Shown: positions 5,636-7,735 of the stretch, one piece after another
Numbering within the stretch: the first letter of the stretch is position 1
Layout of the letters: the number at the start of each line of letters is the position of its first letter
Source of the DNA: DATAYF01 sp036272735
GTDB lineage: Bacteria > Chloroflexota > Ktedonobacteria > Ktedonobacterales > Ktedonobacteraceae
Direction: 5' to 3'
DNA: 7,735 nucleotides
Assembly: GCA_036272735.1 (NCBI GenBank)
Contig: DATAYF010000549.1
Location: 1 to 7,735, forward strand
The notes under the pieces: model-generated
Told to the model about the DNA's origin: nothing
The model's database searches: none
Seen by the model: only the letters and a program-made list of their open reading frames with translations
Translations under genes and position numbers: made by a program

Positions 5636-5862
5636 TTCTCATCGTGAGTACGGCAAATACGGCAGATGCCGTCGAACTGGCCCAGACCTACATCCACCGC
5701 TGGCCAATGCAAGAGAATGTGATCAAGGATTTTTTACGGCCTCTGTGTTGTTTGAGGTATTTATTTTCGTTTTTGCCTCCTCATATATTTTCAAGTGAAT
5801 GGCCTAAAAGCTCTCTGGGAGAGGATTGTGAGGAATCAAGGTTTCAGTATCCTGTCCCATAA
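5569..5862 (+). pseudogene. Terminal transposase fragment with the last acidic motif, then non-homologous tail
   Basis: In this third frame the Thr-Pro repeat leads to RLILIVSTANTADAVELAQT and then YIHRWPMQENVIKDFL. The RW-x-x-Q-E pattern on a helix after a beta strand is typical of the segment carrying the third catalytic acid (Glu) in DDE transposases. From about RPLCCLRY (5740s on) the sequence turns Cys/Phe/Pro-rich and loses transposase character up to the TGA-ending tail near 5862, so the enzyme's C terminus was cut off. A GTG at 5644 (STANTADAV...) gives a formal ORF start, but it has no ribosome site and is inside the domain. Confidence 0.55.
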
Positions 5863-6135
5863 CTTTTCCTTGCCCGTATTGCTCGTTTTCTTGGGCACAA
5901 GACAGAACATGGAAAACAGAAACAAGTCATTTTCGGCTGTATATCTTTTCGTTTTTATCAGAAATTGGGATTGAGTTGTTCTTAATGACTTGCCACTCGG
6001 TAGACTTCTATTTGGTAGATTCTTCTTTGTTCATCCTCGCTAGCAATGTGTAAATTTTGAGATGAAGCGGCTCATGCCCACACTTGATCCTGGTGGCGAA
6101 GTCAATTTTCCCGCTCAGAATGAACGCATTCAAAA

Positions 6136-6150
6136 TGGCCTAATAGGCCA
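6136..6150. promoter_or_regulatory. 15-bp near-perfect palindrome, operator-like
   Basis: TGGCCTA (6136-6142) and TAGGCCA (6144-6150) are exact reverse complements around a single central A. This compact symmetry is typical of a dimeric regulator's binding site. It lies about 150 bases upstream of the LuxR-type gene's -35. Its role is inferred from symmetry and position only. Confidence 0.35.
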
Positions 6151-6193
6151 ACCCGAGGGACGAACAGTGAATGTGAGGAGGTGTTCATCGAGC

Positions 6194-6214
6194 GAACGAG
6201 GCGATGCCTCGTTC
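6194..6214. repeat. Perfect 9-bp inverted repeat with 3-base loop
   Basis: GAACGAGGC (6194-6202) pairs exactly with GCCTCGTTC (6206-6214) around GAT. It is the strongest hairpin in the window. No T-run follows it on the plus strand, so it is a weak terminator candidate. It could be an insulator between the element and the regulator, or a cruciform/operator site. Confidence 0.5.
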
Positions 6215-6284
6215 ACCCGTTTACACAGGATGACCAGATCTCTATTTTACCTTGCCCGTGATGACGCTTTGTTCCATTTGGGTC

Positions 6285-6313
6285 TTGAGGTTTCGCCCCC
6301 ACCCTGCTATACT
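6285..6313 (+). promoter_or_regulatory. Sigma-70-type promoter of the LuxR-family gene
   Basis: TTGAGG (6285-6290) and TATACT (6308-6313) are separated by exactly 17 bases, each one or two bases from consensus. Transcription should start at about 6318-6321, leaving a leader of roughly 58 bases to the ATG at 6378. Confidence 0.65.
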
Positions 6314-6317
6314 TGGC

Positions 6318-6346
6318 GTTAGGGAACTGTTCGGAGTATCCCTAAC
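6318..6346 (+). promoter_or_regulatory. 8-bp inverted repeat at the predicted transcription start, possible operator or 5' hairpin
   Basis: GTTAGGGA (6318-6325) and TCCCTAAC (6339-6346) are exact reverse complements around 13 bases and begin at the predicted +1 of the promoter. As DNA this is a good position for a repressor or autoregulatory site. As RNA it would be a 5'-terminal hairpin that stabilises the message. The sequence alone does not separate these. Confidence 0.5.
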
Positions 6347-6377
6347 ATCCGTCACTTTTCTCGCGGAGTGTCGTCTC

Positions 6378-7735
6378 ATGGAGAAGGTCTCGTCAACCGC
6401 CGGAGCAGTTTGCAACGGCTGTTTGCTGTACGAACAGCAAGGTCAGAAGGTGGTCGTGCTGGTCGATACCCCATCCTGGTACGCCTGGCTGGAAACGGCC
6501 ACCACCTTCACCTTTACCGGCGAGCAGGGAACGTTTACGGCGCACAAGGCGCGGGCTGGCAATCGGCGGGGGGGGTGGTACTGGCGAGCCTATCGTCGCA
6601 AGCGCGGACGACTCTCGCGCTATTACCTGGGCGTCTCTACCAATCTCACGTTGGCGAAACTATGCGAGGTGGCCCGCTGCCTAGCAGCAGATGGTGAGAG
6701 TACAGGAAGCAGTCAAACCTGTGAGGACACGCCGCCTCTTGTGCCCGTTCCCCTCGCATTTCAAAGGTTCACGCCGACGGTGATTCTGCAGAGCAGCATT
6801 ACTCCTCCGCGTCTGCCGGTGCAGCATGTGGCGCGTCCCCGCCTGCTCGCGCTCCTGGAGCAAGACCTGCGAGGACCAGTGACGCTGGTCTCGGCTCCGG
6901 CTGGCTCTGGCAAGACCACCTTGCTGACCGAATGGGCTGCCACGAGCGCGAGGCCAGTGGCCTGGCTTTCCTGCGAGGAGGGAGAGAACGACCCGGCGCG
7001 CTTCCTTTCCTCGCTCATCGCGGCTTTTGCGCGTGTCGATGCGCGCCTGGGCACCATAACTCAGACTGATCGGCCCTGGCATTCCCCCGAGCACGAGCAG
7101 GTGCTGACCCGTCTCCTCAACGACATGGAGTGCGTGCTCCAGCACGACACGGTTTTGGTTCTGGATGACGTTCACGCTCTCACGACCGAGGCGAGTCAGG
7201 CCCTCCTGCTGTTTCTGCTGAATCATCTCCCCTCACGCCTGCATCTGCTGATCGGCACACGGGTGGATCCACCGAAGCTCGCGCGCTTGCGCGCACGTCA
7301 GCAGATCGCTGAACTGCGCAGAGAGGCTCTGGGGTTTGTGTCCGCCGAAGTCGAGGTGTTTGCGCAGGCGATGGGACTTCCGCTCGACTCCGAGGCGATC
7401 CGTCTGCTGGAAGAACGGACCGAGGGCTGGATTGCCGGGATCCAATTACTGACGCTGGCCCTGCGCGGGCACAACAATCCTGCAGAAGTGCTCCGGGCGA
7501 CGAGTATGACTCCTCGTTTTCTCCTGGATTACGTCCGTGAAGAAATCCTGATGCACCAACCACCTGGGATGCAGCGTTTTTTGCTGCGGACAAGCATCCT
7601 GGAGCGGCTCAGCGGGCCGCTCTGCGAGAGCGTGACCGAAGAGGCTGGTGGACAACTGAAGCTGGCAAGCCTGCTGCAGGCGAATCTCTTCATGAGTGCG
7701 CTGGATGCCACCGATACCTGGTATCGCTACCATCC
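6378..7735 (+). CDS. MalT-like LuxR-family STAND transcriptional regulator, N-terminal 452 residues (gene continues beyond window)
   Basis: The ATG at 6378 follows GGAG (6365-6368) with nine bases of spacing and lies behind a good promoter. Residues ~28-98 form a separate small domain (VDTPSWYAWLETATTFTF, then GNRRGGWYWRAYRRKRGRLS and YYLGVSTNLTLAKL), basic and strand-rich. I recall such domains on ktedonobacterial LuxR regulators; a DNA- or ligand-binding role is inference. A linker (~105-145) leads to a STAND ATPase: Walker A APAGSGKTT (173-181, K179), Walker B VLVLDDVH (259-266, D263/D264), a sensor-like GTRVDPP (293-299) and the MalT signature EGWIAGIQL (349-357). The winged helix starts at ~385 (YVREEIL...FLLRTSILERLSGPLCE). 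The TPR sensor and the C-terminal LuxR HTH expected for this family lie beyond 7735. It probably responds to a small ligand or partner and activates transcription. The frame is open throughout, with no defects seen. Confidence 0.85.
   Translation, partial: MEKVSSTAGAVCNGCLLYEQQGQKVVVLVDTPSWYAWLETATTFTFTGEQGTFTAHKARAGNRRGGWYWRAYRRKRGRLSRYYLGVSTNLTLAKLCEVARCLAADGESTGSSQTCEDTPPLVPVPLAFQRFTPTVILQSSITPPRLPVQHVARPRLLALLEQDLRGPVTLVSAPAGSGKTTLLTEWAATSARPVAWLSCEEGENDPARFLSSLIAAFARVDARLGTITQTDRPWHSPEHEQVLTRLLNDMECVLQHDTVLVLDDVHALTTEASQALLLFLLNHLPSRLHLLIGTRVDPPKLARLRARQQIAELRREALGFVSAEVEVFAQAMGLPLDSEAIRLLEERTEGWIAGIQLLTLALRGHNNPAEVLRATSMTPRFLLDYVREEILMHQPPGMQRFLLRTSILERLSGPLCESVTEEAGGQLKLASLLQANLFMSALDATDTWYRYH

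Larger units (their letters stand above)
4087..5745 (+). mobile_element. Degenerate DDE-transposase insertion element, truncated at its 3' end
   Basis: Together the consecutive frames spell one transposase: helix-turn-helix region, linker, a DDE catalytic core (IDGH, IIIDRE, RWPMQENV) and a Thr-Pro-rich hinge. It is broken by a frame change at A8 (4529-4536), a TAG (5162-5164) and a frame change at a C-run (5564-5568). Similarity ends shortly after the last motif (about 5745), where AT-rich non-coding DNA starts, so the right end is missing. The left boundary is set only by the upstream hairpin and is approximate. I cannot name the IS family with confidence. Confidence 0.6.
5746..6284. other. 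AT-rich intergenic stretch, no gene recognised
   Basis: About 540 bases without a convincing gene. The left half (to ~6060) is AT-rich with many T-runs and looks like non-coding DNA left of the truncation. An 86-codon plus-strand frame from 6062 overlaps the promoter of the downstream regulator, lacks a ribosome site and has low-complexity composition, so it is not called. Two perfect palindromes in the right half are listed separately. Confidence 0.5.

Noticed and set aside
5281..5712. 143-codon minus-strand frame with Gly-Asp-Arg repeats opposite the tandem repeat
   Set aside because: The repeat-like peptide is just the reverse reading of the 9-bp repeat; the plus-strand frame carries the transposase motifs.
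6062..6322. 86-codon plus-strand frame beginning MKRLMPTLDPGG
   Set aside because: It lacks a ribosome site, spans a hairpin and the regulator's promoter, and has no domain-like pattern.
6681..7226. Long minus-strand frames opposite the LuxR-type gene (also 7180-7733)
   Set aside because: They are shadows of a GC-rich gene with clear Walker motifs on the other strand; their composition (Arg/Ser/Gln-rich) is atypical.

Overview
The window looks like an accessory stretch of a large bacterial chromosome or megaplasmid, most likely from the Ktedonobacterales/Chloroflexota. This is inferred from the style of the MalT-like LuxR regulator at the right end (a WYAWLETATTFTF-type N-terminal domain ahead of the ATPase) and from the density of decayed transposases. 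It cannot be proven without a database search. The left ~4 kb is AT-richer and read from the minus strand. The right ~1.4 kb is visibly GC-richer and read from the plus strand, so the two halves probably have different histories.

Left part (1-2450, minus strand). Reading from the promoter down: a single-pass membrane protein with a beta-rich outer domain (2439->1840), driven by an extended -10 promoter so close to its ATG that the mRNA is probably leaderless; then two out-of-phase pieces (1859->1296 and 1306->122) of one alpha-helical repeat protein. The pieces resemble the C-terminal part of large STAND/NACHT-type NTPases. They join through a +1 shift at a TTT-TGA site, and no ATPase domain precedes them, so this looks like a 5'-truncated, frameshifted remnant. 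Two hairpins follow its stop codon.

Middle part (2450-4150). A short, stop-interrupted remnant of an ISL3-like transposase lies around 2651-2830 (minus). Next come an unidentified 238-residue protein with an SH3-like stretch (3636->2920, minus) and a possible small overlapping upstream gene (3772->3608), both downstream of another extended -10 promoter.

Transposase remnant (about 4087-5745, plus). An upstream hairpin is followed by a helix-turn-helix ORF, an A8 tract where the frame changes, the DDE catalytic domain broken by an in-frame TAG, a second frame change at a C-run just before a 9-bp tandem repeat (TPA/TPV units), and a final fragment with the last acidic motif that then loses coding character. 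The element is decayed and 3'-truncated.

Right part (5745-7735, plus). About 540 bases without a convincing gene hold two perfect palindromes, then a good sigma-70-type promoter (TTGAGG-17-TATACT) whose predicted start coincides with an 8-bp inverted repeat. It drives a large MalT/LuxR-type STAND regulator that runs off the window end (6378->7735+). I do not see a complete new defence or metabolic system. The points most worth checking are the two apparent recoding sites (TTT-TGA and A8), the leaderless membrane gene, and the regulator's N-terminal domain and operator-like repeats.
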